The position numbers were made by a program, and so were the translations under genes. The notes beneath the pieces are model-generated. The model had not been told where the DNA came from and ran no database searches. It saw only the letters and a program-made list of their open reading frames with translations. Shown here piece by piece: positions 1-12,535 of a stretch of 64,000 nt of DNA (position 1 is its first letter; each line of letters begins with the position of its first letter). The DNA is taken from the NCBI GenBank assembly GCA_000750105.3, contig JPHH03000034.1:124001-188000 (forward strand). Reading direction: 5' to 3'. The DNA is from Tolypocladium sp. Sup5 PDA-1. Its lineage: Eukaryota; Ascomycota; Sordariomycetes; Hypocreales; Ophiocordycipitaceae.

Positions 1-1892
1 AAGTGCTGGAACTCCTAACGAGTGGACTGTTGCGAGATTTGGCCGGGTTGGTGCTAAGAAAGACAAGGCTTGATGGAGTTTGGTCAAAGTCATAGCAGAA
101 GCGGAATGGAGCGTCAGTATACGTATCATCAATCAAATGTATAAAAAAGGTCTTGTATCAACTTCCTCCTTAAATTTTAGCAGTCGAGATCTCCGACCGG
201 TTTGAAAGCGGCACGCCGTGGCCTGCGTCTGCACTCGTATGCCTGCGCCGCGCAGCTCAAGCAGCGCCTGGCTGCCTGCGAGGGTTCACACATCGAGGTC
301 GAGTGTAGTAATTCAGTTGGAACTGAGAATCGATTAAGCCCTAGTATAGTTCAGTTCTAGATACAAGACGCAACGTAAGGAAGCAAGAGAAAGCCAAAGA
401 AGCTTCTTGGCGAACAGGATACGACTAGGGAACCACTTGCAAAGTCAGCATCGGCTACATGGTTCGTGATACTTCTGACAATTTGATCTTACTTACGTCT
501 GCACAGTCCACGGTGCAGGTGTAGACCGTCGTGAGCACTCCATGGCTTGAGACAGATGAGGCGTAATACGACCAGCACAAGCAAAGCATGAATGTGCCGT
601 GATAGGCGCACTTTTGGAAACTTATTCCCACGGATCCACAGACACGGGGAGGGCCGACAAGGACGTATTCGTCCAGAGTCCCTGACGCCATACGGGGTAC
701 TCTAGTCACAAGACCTCTCCTTTACAACAGTGACAAGAATCCAAAAGCATACCTTGCCCCCGAAGGGCCTGCCATCAATCTAGACCTTTTCAACAAAGAT
801 ACGGACGAGACGATGCTCATCAGCATGACGCCGACGGCATCCCGAAATCCAAAAAGCAGATGTACGCCGATCGAAATGCCCAAATAAGTACAACGATTAG
901 GCGTATGCTCGGCAAAAATTCCACCGTGCTCCCCTACGCGTATGTTACAGAATGGCTTCCTTAGGCGGTCTGGGGTGCTGGCCCGGCCAGGCCTGACGGC
1001 CCCTTGCCCCGGCCCGGCAGCCGGATCGTTGCTTTCCCAGGCTCTAGTCCGGGCATGTGCTTGTTTCAGTACGATCCGAACAGCAACGGAAATGGCCAGG
1101 CGTCCTGGCGGTTCTTTTACGAAAATATGTACAGGAAAAGGAGGATGAAACAAAGGCGGTCAAGCCAATGATGTTAGTGACGGTTCAATACTTGACCAAT
1201 TGCGAAATAGCATGATGCAGACCTTGGCCAAAAACAAGTCGAGAGGGAACGGCTATTCAAAGAGACATTGTTATAGATGCGGTTTCGTACGTACGCCGCT
1301 CAAGATTGAACTGATTATATGTAGGAATGGTTCTCATTCTGGATATGCTGAGTATCGCTTTTCTCCCCAAAATTTCGGCACGAGCTTTCATTGTGCACTC
1401 GCTTCTTCGAGCCAAATGTTCTGTACGTACTTAAGGACATGGTGTAGGAGGAGTTGTCACTTCCCAGGCTGGTATGCGTGGCTCGTGTGTGCTCAATGAG
1501 ATCTGCTTAGTACATTGGGCTTCTCTCTCTACCCTAATACCAATACGCCTTCATTCGAACTAGGCCAAGACTATAACTTCGAATGCCTTGCAACCCAATG
1601 CTTCCGTCTCCATATTCGGCCAGGAAGTTCGACTGAACGCCGTTGAAGTCCCGGATTTTTGGCTGTGGCCTCCTTGGCCTATTCGGCTGACCTCACCGGA
1701 CGCCTTCGGTCCGTTGAGGGCTTCAGAGAAGGTAAAACCCTAAGCGGACAACAGGCTCGACTTCATCCACTAGCGATGGCCAAAGACCTCGATCAAAGCT
1801 ACAAAAATTCATTTACGACTCCAACTTCTGGCCTTGACTTTCTTCCGAACTGCCGTCGCGCCGGGCTCGCCTTGTCCCGCCGTCAAATATCC
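1..1892. other. No gene supported
   Basis: Open frames here are short, overlap on both strands and show no recognisable domain. I see no clear splice-joined model. A downstream region of the coiled-coil gene that ends at 1893 occupies the right part. Confidence 0.5.
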
Positions 1893-3436
1893 TCAAGTAC
1901 CCTTCGAGCCGCCGCCATTTCCTAATAAAAAAGAACCCTCCTTTAGTGCTGGCTCCTCACCATTCAATGACATAGATCTTGCTTTGGCCCTTCGAGCAGT
2001 GCCTCTCGCTGCGCGTCGCTTGCCCTGCTCAGCTACCTCTTCGTCTCTTGCAACCTTTGTCTGAGCCTCAGTCAACGCGAAGCCTTTCTCGAGAAGCTCT
2101 GCGCTGCTGCCTCTATAGAGGAGAAATGATGGCCACACCGCGGCTTGAAGGTCTTTAAGATCCTTGAGAATGCCATCTGGTTGATCACGATCACCAGCTA
2201 ACTGGCTCGAGCTGACGCCACTTGGCCGCGTACGAGCGTTGGACTTGTTGCCTTTCGTCCCATTCTCCGGTAACGGGAATGGAAGTACCCTCCACTCTTG
2301 CACATCGTCCGTGTCGAAGTTCGGCTCAACTCTGTCCGCTAATATTTGAAGATGGACCCACTCGTTGCAAGCTTGCTCACAGAACCTTTCTAACGAGGAC
2401 CGAAATTCCTGTTGTTTGCCAACTAGAAGCGTGGATTTAGTGTACGAGAACACCTTGGCGACAGCCTGGTCGCAAAGCGTGCGCCTGTTTCTCTCCTGCG
2501 TATCAGGACTAAGTGGCAAGAGCACTGCTCGAAGGTAAGCTTCTCTTGCCGGATCCGCTATGCTTAGCCCAGCCATTAGGTCATGGAGTTCATTGGTGTG
2601 TTTGAGTAAATAGTTTGGCTGAAAGATGAGCTCAGACAGACAGTCCGCAATTATTGCCAGAACCGCAGCGACTCTCATCTGCTTCGAGGCCGATGTGTTT
2701 GAAAGAGGTAGAGGGATAGTGCGTTTGATGAGGCTGTGGTTGCGCATTGTTTCCAATGACGCCGAGTCGTCGAGAACACTTCTCTCAAGGTCGCCACCGA
2801 AATAGGTCGTGGCCAAGGTGAAGGCCGCCCTGAATATGGCGTGTAGGTGTTGACATCTACTCATCGTTTAGCAGGCAAATGTCAACGGACGGGCGCTGAG
2901 CCATACATTGCTTCTTTGGGCGGAGACTCCATCTGAAAGGCGAACGTCTCGAGACGGCTTAGCTTATCAGTGCAGGACTTGAGCGTCTTTCGGGTAGAGT
3001 CGAGTTCTGCCTGTGCGTTTTGTCCGCCGAGTCTTGATGCTTCAGACTTGTCCTGCTCCAGCTTCAGATTATTCTTGTACCTGTCGATCTGGAGATCTTT
3101 CTTCTTCATCGATGCTTGCAGATCAGTGATCCGAGCTGCAGTGTCTTCAAGGGCCTTCCACTTCTCCCCTATCGTCTTCTCGGCATTGGCAAGAGAACTT
3201 TCCAGGTCGGCCTTCTCTTTGCGTAGCGTCTCTGAGTTACTGACTTGTTGCTGAAGCTGGGCCAACGTCTTCATGTTCTCTCGGTTCGTGATTTTGAGAG
3301 CACCGTTCTCTTCCTTCAATTGGGCATTTTCCTCCACAATGTTGAGCATTTGCTTATAAGCTCCATTGGCGGCAAGGGCTTGTAGTTGTTCCACAAAGCT
3401 CTCCGCGGCCTTGGCAAGACTTGTGTTTGATGACAT
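1893..3436 (-). CDS. Coiled-coil protein of unknown function, two exons
   Basis: Two exons, 2907..3436 and 1893..2856, joined by a 50-bp intron at 2857..2906 (GTATGG donor, TAG acceptor). The splice restores one frame, so codons for E-A-I-C-Q-H-L-H run across the junction; without it the first exon would stop at once. The product is about 497 residues. Residues 1-175 are rich in heptad-like Leu/Glu/Lys runs (for example KEKADLESSLANAEKTIGEK), indicating a long coiled coil. The second half is a mixed helical region with no motif I know, ending in a basic, Gly-rich tail. Start taken at the first ATG, followed by MSSNTSLAKAAESFVEQL. Long coiled coil plus helical C-terminus is a layout seen in uncharacterised fungal proteins; no function is claimed. 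The frame is intact and codon use looks normal. Confidence 0.75.
2857..2906 (-). other. Intron of the coiled-coil gene
   Basis: 50 bp, GT..AG on the minus strand. It joins two frames that are otherwise separated by a stop codon, which is the main reason for treating them as one gene. Confidence 0.8.
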
Positions 3437-5344
3437 CTTAGCAGTGAATCAACGTTGTCCGAGCGTTATGAACTGTACATTCGACATCGAGCATCTCCTT
3501 CCTGTGGACTATATATCTTTGGTACGACACATTCATTCCCGGATCTATGGCCCGCCCGTGTTCGCCCGCGGTAGCCAATCATGGCTTCTCATGTGCGTCC
3601 GGTGTGTGGCCATAGGCAGGGACCGTCCCACGTCGGTCCAGGCTGCATATGACGCGGGCGGGCTGTTAAACATTCACTGCACAACGCCCGTTCAAGCACC
3701 AGGTCAACATCGTCGAATGCTTTGTCTATTATCAATTTTGAGCTGCAGCGGCCAGTTGCCGTGTTCGGCGTGTCAAGAACTAATTGGGCAATGAATATGC
3801 AGTTGGTTCATACTTATCCGCGTGCATGTTCCCGTGTCGATAGCTGGAGATGGGCGGAACTTAACCATCGACGCTGCTTGGTGCAAACACGGCGAACGCA
3901 AGCCGTTTCACAATATTCTTGTCGACCAAAGCTGGATGTGGTACAGCAAGACGGGACTTCATGAAATACGCCTCCTCAAGTGTAGACAAGGTGGGCGGAG
4001 CCTGTACGAGGGATAGCTCAACAGATCAGCCACTCCGTCAACCGAAGGCATGTGGCAGGTGCAGCTCCAAGGGGTCAAGCCGCATGGCTGCTTAACCATT
4101 GTACACCTTATATGATCTCTTGGTTTTTGATTGGATGCGGCCGTTGTGAACGAATTCCCTAGATGAGGCTCTAGTAAACATTCCCGTCGTCTTTCTATCC
4201 ATGGTCAGGATGTAGCCAAGGTTACGGACTACAGATCGGGCAGAGGCATCTGCCAATTGCGGGGTATTGTCTCAGGGAGTACGGACTACGGACTAGTCCG
4301 TACGGATAATTACTCCGTACGGAGTATGAGGCAAACATCAGTGAAGTGGGTACCCTGCGCTGGCGTATCAGGCATTATTGGGTTGCATCTCATGCTGTTG
4401 GTTCCAACTCGTAGCCTTGACTCAAATGGAACACAGAACAGCCAACCGAGCAAGACTTGCATCTGCAGGAGGCCATCCACTACGGCGGATGAAGAAGAGA
4501 AGCTGACAAACAGGAGAGTTGGTTGAGGTCCATCATGCCGTGCCGGGTGTTCCGCTTGTTTGCTCCCGCGCTCGACCCTGCAAGGCGATGAGTCGGTGAC
4601 CGTGCAGGGCGGCTCGGAGATCCCGCTCTGCAGATTCACATCTTGGCGCTGATGTCCGGACGCCACTGCCTTATTGATGTTGGCGCTAGATTGGCGACAT
4701 CTTCCGGGTCAGGGTCGGGAGCTTCTGTCAAGACCACGAGCTCGTACGGGACATGCTCTGACATCAGGCAATGCGGAATCACACACAAGGGAAGAAGTAT
4801 ATCAAGTAGATGACACTGTAATCTCATATTCTCACTTGGCTCAGATCTCAAGACGGATCTTTGACCTGACTAATTCGGCGAACATGATTAACATTTACAC
4901 GCCTTTTGGGCCTGGGCCTTTTGTTTTATCAGCATGGCAAGCCTTGCCCAGGCGTATCTATAGTATTGCCACTAACAATCACATGTTCTACTCTGCATGT
5001 TCCTCGCCGTGGATACTTACCATAGCACAACGTCCAAAGCAACGGATTTGCTGGCCACGTTCGGATACTAAGTTGTCTCTAGTGGAGGGTGGACAGCTGT
5101 AGGTCTGGGGAGCAGCATGTACGGCGCGCTTGTTATCATAGGTTTCGTTAACACTGAAGGAGGTGCGGTTCTATGCTGACAGCCATGCTCCCGTGTATGT
5201 GCCGTCAAGAGGCCAACTTTCTAGATATTCAGAACCTATGTTGGATCTCCGATAAGCTACGTATGTGACTACCCTTGAGCTTCGTAGGTCGCTGAAGGGC
5301 GTCTGATTATTGTGTGCAGAGGTTACTTCGAGCCATAGTCGTCT
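3437..5344. other. Intergenic, no gene supported
   Basis: No coding frame with a recognisable domain. The left part is the likely promoter and 5' leader of the minus-strand coiled-coil gene. It contains the perfect palindrome at 4311..4326. Confidence 0.5.
4311..4326. repeat. Perfect 16-bp palindrome with TACGGAGTA
   Basis: TACTCCGTACGGAGTA reads the same on both strands. The half-site TACGGAGTA recurs at 27181, 36638, 36646, 44130 and 52256, always outside coding exons. Just upstream (4279-4305) lie further related inverted words (GGACTAGTCC, TCCGTAC). Confidence 0.7.
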
Positions 5345-6370
5345 CACTCCCTTCCAAGATGGACCGTCCCGTCGTTGGCCGTGAACGCTAGTGGATGGCT
5401 CGAATTAAGCTTCTATATTTACGGCTACGACGCATGGCTTGGTGTCGAGGGGCAGGATCTCGGTGTCTAGCCCTTCATATGGGCAACTAACGCGGGTGAG
5501 ACTGCATATGGCGAGAGTAGCGTGTTTAGTCTGGCTATGCATGAGGAAACGGGCTAATTCTCCTTTGACCTCAGTTCTCCGTCGGCGAAGAATAGACTAA
5601 TGGAGTTTTCTCGGCCACCCACTATTCATTTTGGCAAGAAGAATGATAACGTTGAGAATATAGATGTAGCATATGCTGGCGATAGGGACCCGAGGGCTTT
5701 CTTGTTTTATCTGCATGGTTTTACGCTCGTTGTCGGTATTATGATACTGTATCTAGCTGGAGCCCTGACTCTGAGGTTTATAAGGCTGCGTCCCTTCCGA
5801 TTGTACCTATCCTTCTAGATTAGTGCGTCAATATCTTGTTTTGTCGGCTTCGCTGCCGCTGGCTTCGCCGTGAGGGCTGATCCGCTGGTGAGTTGGCTCA
5901 ATGAGAGTTGAAAGCGTCACCGTGCAACGTGTCTCCCAGATCAGCATACTAATCCTACAAATACTTCAACAGAGATATCTTCGCGAACCTTATGTGTTGA
6001 TAGGGCTGCTTATTCTGTCTGGCATTCTTCTACAAAATGCGCTTGGTTGGTTCTATCATCATGCTTACTTGAAGGGTGCAACGACTCCTTTCGTTACCTC
6101 TGCACACGTCCTATTTGGACGTTTCATTATCATTGTAGGCTCTGTAAACGCTCTACTGTGGGTTACTGCTATCTCGGACTATCCATTGTCTATTTGCTGA
6201 CCTCTATGGAGAGGATTGGTCCTAGCCAATGCCCTTCTAACGACGTTGATCTTCCTGTCTACTGTATTCGTTGTAGATGTCTTCGTTGTATCGTGTATCT
6301 CCTATATCACCCGGAAACGAGACGGAGAGGAGAAGCAGGAAATTGGGGTTCCATTGCTGGATGACTTGGA
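5345..6370 (+). pseudogene. Decayed DOMON / cytochrome b561 membrane protein
   Basis: Reading across stops and frame changes gives a DOMON-like end (PFIWATNAGETAYGESS near 5474-5525) followed by b561-type helices: FLFYLHGFTLVVGIMILYLA at about 5698-5757 and, after a frame change, HHAYLKGATTPFVTSAHVLF then GRFIIIVGSVNALLWV at about 6057-6168. Histidines in YLHG, HHAYLKG and SAHVLFGR match the haem-ligand pattern of cytochrome b561 domains fused to DOMON in fungal extracellular redox proteins. In-frame TAG/TAA codons (for example before PFIWA, consistent with CAG to TAG) and at least two frame changes show it is dead. The sequence is TA-rich relative to intact genes nearby. Family assignment rests on motifs only. 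Confidence 0.6.
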
Positions 6371-6485
6371 TAGGCCTTGACAGCCACGCGCGCTAGGGAC
6401 ATGGTTTTACCTTAGAAATTAGGAAAATATATAGTAGCCTTCCCAATAACTACTGAAAGCTCTATGCTCTTTCTGGTTCTCCCTG

Positions 6486-9400
6486 CTACCAGGGAGCTTC
6501 ATCATGCAGCTTCCTGAATAGCGAAGCGTCCTGAGCCATCAATACCCGAGGATCTCTAGCTTCTGTCACCCTGCCATCCTCAATGACCACAACGTAATTA
6601 CTGTCTGCGATGCTTTGTAGTCTATGGGCGACTATCAAGACTGTAGACCCCTCAAACGCATTAGCTATGACTTGCTGCATCTTCTTGTCGGTCCGCTCGT
6701 CCACGCTACTCGTGGCTTCATCTAAGAGTATCACCTTGGTCCCGCGCAGCAGCGTGCGTGCCAGCGCAAACAGCTGACGCTGGCCGTGCGAGAGGTTTAG
6801 GCTGTTGAACTCGGCGTCTAAGCCACCGGCTCTAAGAATGAGATCCCATAATCCGGTTCTCTTGAGTGTAGTTTGAAGCGCCTGGTCACGGTACTCCTCC
6901 ACTTGGCTGAGGCTATCTTCTTCTAAATCGTTCTTAATTAGGCGAGAGAGATCGAGATTATTGCGGACGGTCTCTGGTAGTGCTACCGGGTCCTGTGGTA
7001 GCACGGTGAGGTGGGATCGAATGCTCTGTCGTGACACCGTCGATAGATTAACTCCATCGATACGGAGACTACCCGACGTTGTCTCTAGGAGCCGCAGTAG
7101 AGTGAGTAGCAGAGAGCTTTTTCCGCTGCCCGTGGCGCCATAGATGCCAATCTTTTGGCCTGGTCTGGCGTTTAATGAAACACCTTGAAGAATCTCATCC
7201 CCGCTATGCCTATTACCCACTAAATAAGCGCTTTGCCTTGTTGTTAAAGGACGACATGTCCACTTACTTGAATACCGCATGTATATCGGCCACTTTAATA
7301 GAGCCGTTAGATGGCTAACCCTTTAGAGGCAGCACGGACTCGCCTGGGAGATTCTTATCGGGAGTGTCTCTGATAAATGCCCGAACTCGAGCTGCCGCGC
7401 CTAGGGATGTCTCCATCTTGGTCCAGGCCATGACGATTCCGTATAGGCTGCCGTTGAAACTCATTAGGCCAATTATGGCCAGTCCGATGGCACTACTGCC
7501 TGAGTATTAGGGTACGATGTGGCTAAACTCACCTGAACGTTGTCATTAGCGTTTATGCTTAGGACTATAAACGAACCGAGTTGGGAAAGCTTACCAAAAG
7601 GATAGAAATCACCGTGACAAAAATCCCTATGACCAACGAGAGCCACTCCTGGATGCAGAGCATAAGATAGTATGGTTTCTGCGAAACATCCAATAACCGG
7701 AGTCCCTCTTCCACATATGCATCTTGCCACCTAAACGACCGGATCGTGACGATACCGCTCTTAGCCTCGATAAAGAACGTGTAGAGAGGTGACTTAGCGT
7801 GAAGGTCTAGATGTCGCATCGCCTTGGACGTCTTTAGATAGAATTGCTGCAAAAAGTAGATGACGACGACGCTAACGGCCATGACGCCGGCAAGATACGG
7901 CGCTCCCGAGGCGATAATGGCGGCTGCCGCAATAGTGTCCGCCGTGTTTAGGACCGTTTCGAAGAACGCCATTGGCATCTGCTGGTTAACCAGGCTCATA
8001 TCCTGGCTGAAGCGGTTGAGCACCGACCTAGTATCCGTGTGCGTGAGAAACCAAAATGGTGCTCTGAGGTAGCTATCTAGAAGGAGCTGATGGATATATA
8101 CCCCGGACCTCGGGATGACGAATAGGCCGTACCACTAAAAGACGGCAGCTGAGAGAATGATGGCCATGATGCACAACGCTATATAAACACCCGAGTATAG
8201 CGCTGTGTCCGAGGTGGTGCCGTGCTCGGTCCAGAGGCGTAGCCAGACTTGGGGAAGCTTGCCTACCTAGATGAATCCGATGCCGAGGAGAACGAAGACG
8301 ATTATGTACTATGGCTCAACGGAAGACAGGTAGAATTTGTAGAGCGTCTAGTCGGCCGTGGAGTCTGGCTGCGATTCATCGTCTTCCTTGCTTAGATCCG
8401 ACTTGTCACCCTCTTTAAGGGATCCTTTGGAAATTTCCTCTTCCCCGGACTGTACTAGTGAGGAGGCTTTCAAGTCCAGTGTCTTTACATATCTATCTCG
8501 GGTGCGAAGCTCAGAATAGCTGCCATACTGTTCGACCTCACCCGACTTGCCGAGCACCAGCACATGGTCTGCATAAGGCAGGTAGTGAACTGGTGCCACA
8601 TAGTCTGTGGTTAGCCAGCGTAACAATCCGAGCGCGTTCGCGATATTTTAGGCTTCTTACCTGCGTGGGTGGCAATGATGGTAGTTGTCCCCGTCGATCG
8701 TAGTAGGCCGTCTCGCCCTAGCAAAACCTTGCTGATTTTCGCCGATGTTGTGGCGTCTAAGGCGCTGAAAACATCATCTAACAAGAGAATATCCTTTCTG
8801 CTGTATAAAGCTCTTGCTAGCGCCTTTCGCCTTACTTGTCAGCTTTATAGTCTCTATCCGCAAGCATATGGGTCGTTGAACTTACTACTCGCTGCTTCTG
8901 CCCGCCGCTGAGGTTGACACCGCTACTTCCCACCATGGTGTAGTCTCGATTAGGCAAGCGGGCGATATCCTGTTCTAATGCGCAAGCGCGCACCACCGTG
9001 TCATACCACGTGGGATCGTATTGCTTTCTTGCTGCGATGTTGTCGCGGATGGATAGATTGCGCAGCTATGGTGTTTGATCGTAGTAGGCTATCGATGCGT
9101 CGTCACGGCTAACGAACACGGCTCCGCTAGTGATGGGAATTTCGCCGAGAACGGACTGGAGTAGCAGCGATTTTCCACACCTAACGGGACCGACGATCAT
9201 GGTGATTGTCGACTTCTTGATGTCGATTGTGATGTCTTGAAGAGCAGGGTCCGTCTTCCCAGGTAGCGTCAAGTTCACCTGTCGCAGGGCTACGAGTGCG
9301 GCCCCGATAGGTTGACCGGATTGACTAAGTAGTTTATCGTTATCTAAACTTTTACCGCTAAGTTGTTTGGAAACGACTCTGCTGTTATGCTGCTCGTCGG

Positions 9401-11260
9401 ACAGAACGTAGTTCCCGATCCGCTCTAGACAGGCCAGCGAAGCAGTTATGGTGGGATAGGCAGCCGTCAACTCCGCTATGGGCTTGGATATTAGTGACAT
9501 AATGGATAACGAAGTGAAAGCCTGCTAGACTGTACATCCGTTGCTACCGGACCTGGTCTAAAAGACCGCTGCGAGGATCATAACCGCAGGCGCGAGATGA
9601 TGCGAGATGTTTGCTAGGGTTCTCACTTAGCACGCATAGCCTCTGAAGACTTGGATGGCTGAAAGCTGCATATACTAACACCGAGAATCCAGATAATGTG
9701 GGTTCTGAACTTTTTGGACTCGTTTACTTCGTGAATTCGAAGATCACGTAGCTTTTTGGATACGTAATTGGTTAGGCCCATTATCTTGAGGCTCTTGATC
9801 TGGGATAGAAATAGAGAAGCAGTTGATACACGTTTTTGTGTCGCCTCCGCCCACTCTATTCGAGCTGGGCCGATGCCGTCACTGACGTATGTGGACAGAA
9901 AGCTGCAGACTGCGCAGTTTTAGAGAAGACAATGTTAATACTCAGAGGTTCTGTAAATGGTCACAACGAGAAGCAAGCCGACACACTTACCAATAGCCGG
10001 GACAGCCACGAGGAAACACGGCGCCCCTATTTCCCTCTGTAGAAGATAGATGGCCAGTACTAGCTCAATTGAATTGGCCTAGAGCTCATATGCATACTGG
10101 ACACAGGGGAAAAAGCCTTTAATGTCGGCGGTTATGAGCGTGACTGCGGCGTCCTTATTCGAGTTGATAGTTTTTAGCTTTAGTGCCTTGTTTAACATGG
10201 CTGCGACTAGACCGCCCCGCAGGGTTGTGAAGACTCGATTCACTATATGAGCGTATATTGCACTGGAGATCTGGCAACGAATTGTAAGCACATTATATGG
10301 GAATAGGTGAAAACTATGCGAGGAGAAGCTTACCGCGATTCCGAGGTAGACGAGGCCTGTAGCGGCTACCAGTGCCCATCCGGCCTGAGATGGAGATTGA
10401 GTGGTTGCTTCGCTGATGAAGAAGATGAGCTGTTTGATGAGTAGAGGCTGCGCGAAACTGAATGCCGTTATGAATAGGCGAGGAATCATCGGCCAAAGCA
10501 ACGGTAGCTCAAAGGCTGACCAAATCGCACGCAGCAAAGAGTGTTTGCGAGTAGCATCTGCGTCGTTGATAGTCTTTAGCAGTGTATCGAGGAGCTTCCG
10601 AGATGAAAATTGGTCGTTAATGGTCCTAAGATTGTCGATTCGTAAAGAGCCCTGGTACCCTTTGATGAAGACGTCGTGGAGCCACTAGAATACGCAACGG
10701 CTAAACGGGCCGCTGGTGGATTTAGCTGGCCATCCATCAGCTCGGTCAGGCAGCAATATCCGCTTCGGAACCTCCTTAAGGATAAGAAGCAATAGCTGCA
10801 CTGCTTTGATCGACGCGAAAACGGGTGCAATGAGTCCAGTGCTAGGCAGACGTTCTCGCAACAGGAATAGAGGCCTTGCCTGAGCGAGGTCTAGGATAAT
10901 TGTTATCCAAAGGTAGGCCCCTATGATGATGGATGGCTTGATGGACCGTCGATGCTCTAAGTAGGAAAGTGCAAATAGGGCGCAACTGTCGATAAGCCCA
11001 ATGGCCGATACGGCAACTGCAATGCGGGAGTTGGCAACGGTCAAGGACCATAAAGCGACAAGCGATGCTTGGAGGCAGACGAGCGTGGCGCAGGTGACGA
11101 GCTTGGCAGCAAGTAGCCATCCAGGACGGGCAATATTTGTCTGAAACTTGAGAGCAAATAACCTAGAAAGAGCTCCGATGAAGAAGAGTAGTGAAGGAAC
11201 CAGGCTGAGAACCCCCTGCATGAACGCTAAACTAAAGTCGAGATATCTATGGAGAGATGG
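6486..11260 (-). pseudogene. Full-length ABCC (MRP-type) multidrug ABC transporter, broken by TAG codons
   Basis: Domain order on the minus strand is complete: TMD0 (10685-11221), first membrane domain (about 9500-10680), first nucleotide domain (about 8540-9500, including the Walker A variant GPVRCGKS and QTP-x-LRN), second membrane domain (about 7320-8350) and second nucleotide domain (6486-7280; Walker A GATGSGKSS, signature LSHGQRQ, Walker B VILLDEATSS). Family-typical introns are still readable, such as GTAAGC..CCAG near 10330-10270. The frame is stopped by TAG at 10685, 10079, 9558, 9525, 9066, 8348, 8309, 8267, 8135 and 7315. At several sites the family has Trp (HELWA, QTPWLRN, GWPSNG), so TGG changed to TAG, a TpG-to-TpA change as in RIP. 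Length and order suggest a recently killed gene. The 5' end upstream of 11221 is unresolved. Confidence 0.85.
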
Positions 11261-11261
11261 C

Positions 11262-12535
11262 CTGGAATAGTATCCTCGCTAGGCGCTATGCCGGTCGAAG
11301 GTCGATTGGTGAGCGTTGAAAACGAAATTTCCGTCCATATTGATGCGGCAGAAAGGGAAGATTGCTTAGGACATATTCGTATCAGAGCAGAGAAAGTGGA
11401 AGATGCGCAGGGAAGAACACAATTTATGTTTGTGACTGTTGGTTCAGTGTTATGTCGGATCTTTTGCAAGCCCCATGGGCTTCGCATGAGGTACGGAATA
11501 CGTACTTAAGGACGGGAGCCCCGGGCAATGGGGGGGGGTGTTAGGGGGGGTGGCGGCCTACTAGTAATACAAAGTCGGTGGAACCCCATGCGGCCCGGAC
11601 ATGCACCGCATTGAGAGAGTCTAGCGGAGGCAACCTAGCTGGAGAAAAGTGTGCCCTGAGATGTCTTGAGGAAGTTGAGCTTCAAGTCAGCCGATAGATG
11701 CTATGTCTCAGAGGTGAAAGATGTGGCCCAGGATAAAGGATGATCCGTTCATAACAAGGACTTGAATCTAGTGTAGGGTCACTATACGTATTCTGCATTG
11801 CTCCCACCTCGAAGAATGCTTAATTATACGTCCGCATTGCAGATTTAAGGGCCGCTGGCTCTCTTTTTTGCGCAAAGCTCTTGTATGTTGGTGGTCTTGA
11901 AGATGATATTGATCTAGATGATTTTAGCGTCTCCACGACAGTCTCCTTGCCCTAGTTCCTGGCGACCTATGTCACGGCGCGTCAATTGGGGCAGGGCGGT
12001 GCACTGCAAATTGGTTGCGATTGATAAAGAATAACAAGCTAAGGAGGAAAAAGAAGAGGGCTGCCGTTGTGTGTAGTCTCTGTGTGAAAACCCCCTGTGG
12101 GCAGGGTAATGTTAGGTGACCTGTTAGGTGACCTGTCATGTGATCCGTCATAACCTACTGGCGCGAGGTAGGCCTATAGGTTAGCCCGAACTTGATGGAG
12201 TTGATTCCGACTTTGAACGGTATGCTACACCTGGGCTCGCATGCTAACCTGAAGGACCCAGCAGCGAAGGTTCCGACAACGCCAACACCATGAGCCACAG
12301 CCTGATCTTCTTGGTGATGATCTCCTTGGTAAACGGGCTTGAGTCTGTGGGTAATGCCGCAAACCCCTCTTTTATACCCAATAGGTACATCCTGCGTGAT
12401 TGGCTGCATGCGGTTGGGCCTCGTGTTGGTTCCTTCGTCGCCCGAGAGACTCTGGTTTAAAATCAGGTATGAGGGGAATGCGGTTCCCTTGTCTCCTTGA
12501 GCCTCAAACAACTGAAGCTATTTGCTCTAAGAACC
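11262..12535. other. Intergenic, no gene supported
   Basis: Contains G-rich runs near 11530-11548 and a short repeated word TTAGGTGACCTG near 12112-12135. No coding frame with a recognisable domain. The right end is the presumed promoter of the HET gene. Confidence 0.45.

Noticed and set aside
455..1153. Overlapping frames of 84 and 143 codons on the minus strand
   Set aside because: No domain, no splice support and overlapping plus-strand frames of similar size; best taken as chance.
6486..11260. Idea that TAG is read as Trp in this organism (recoding)
   Set aside because: Intact neighbouring genes end properly and use TGG for Trp, and at least the permease ends on TAG; RIP explains the stops more simply.
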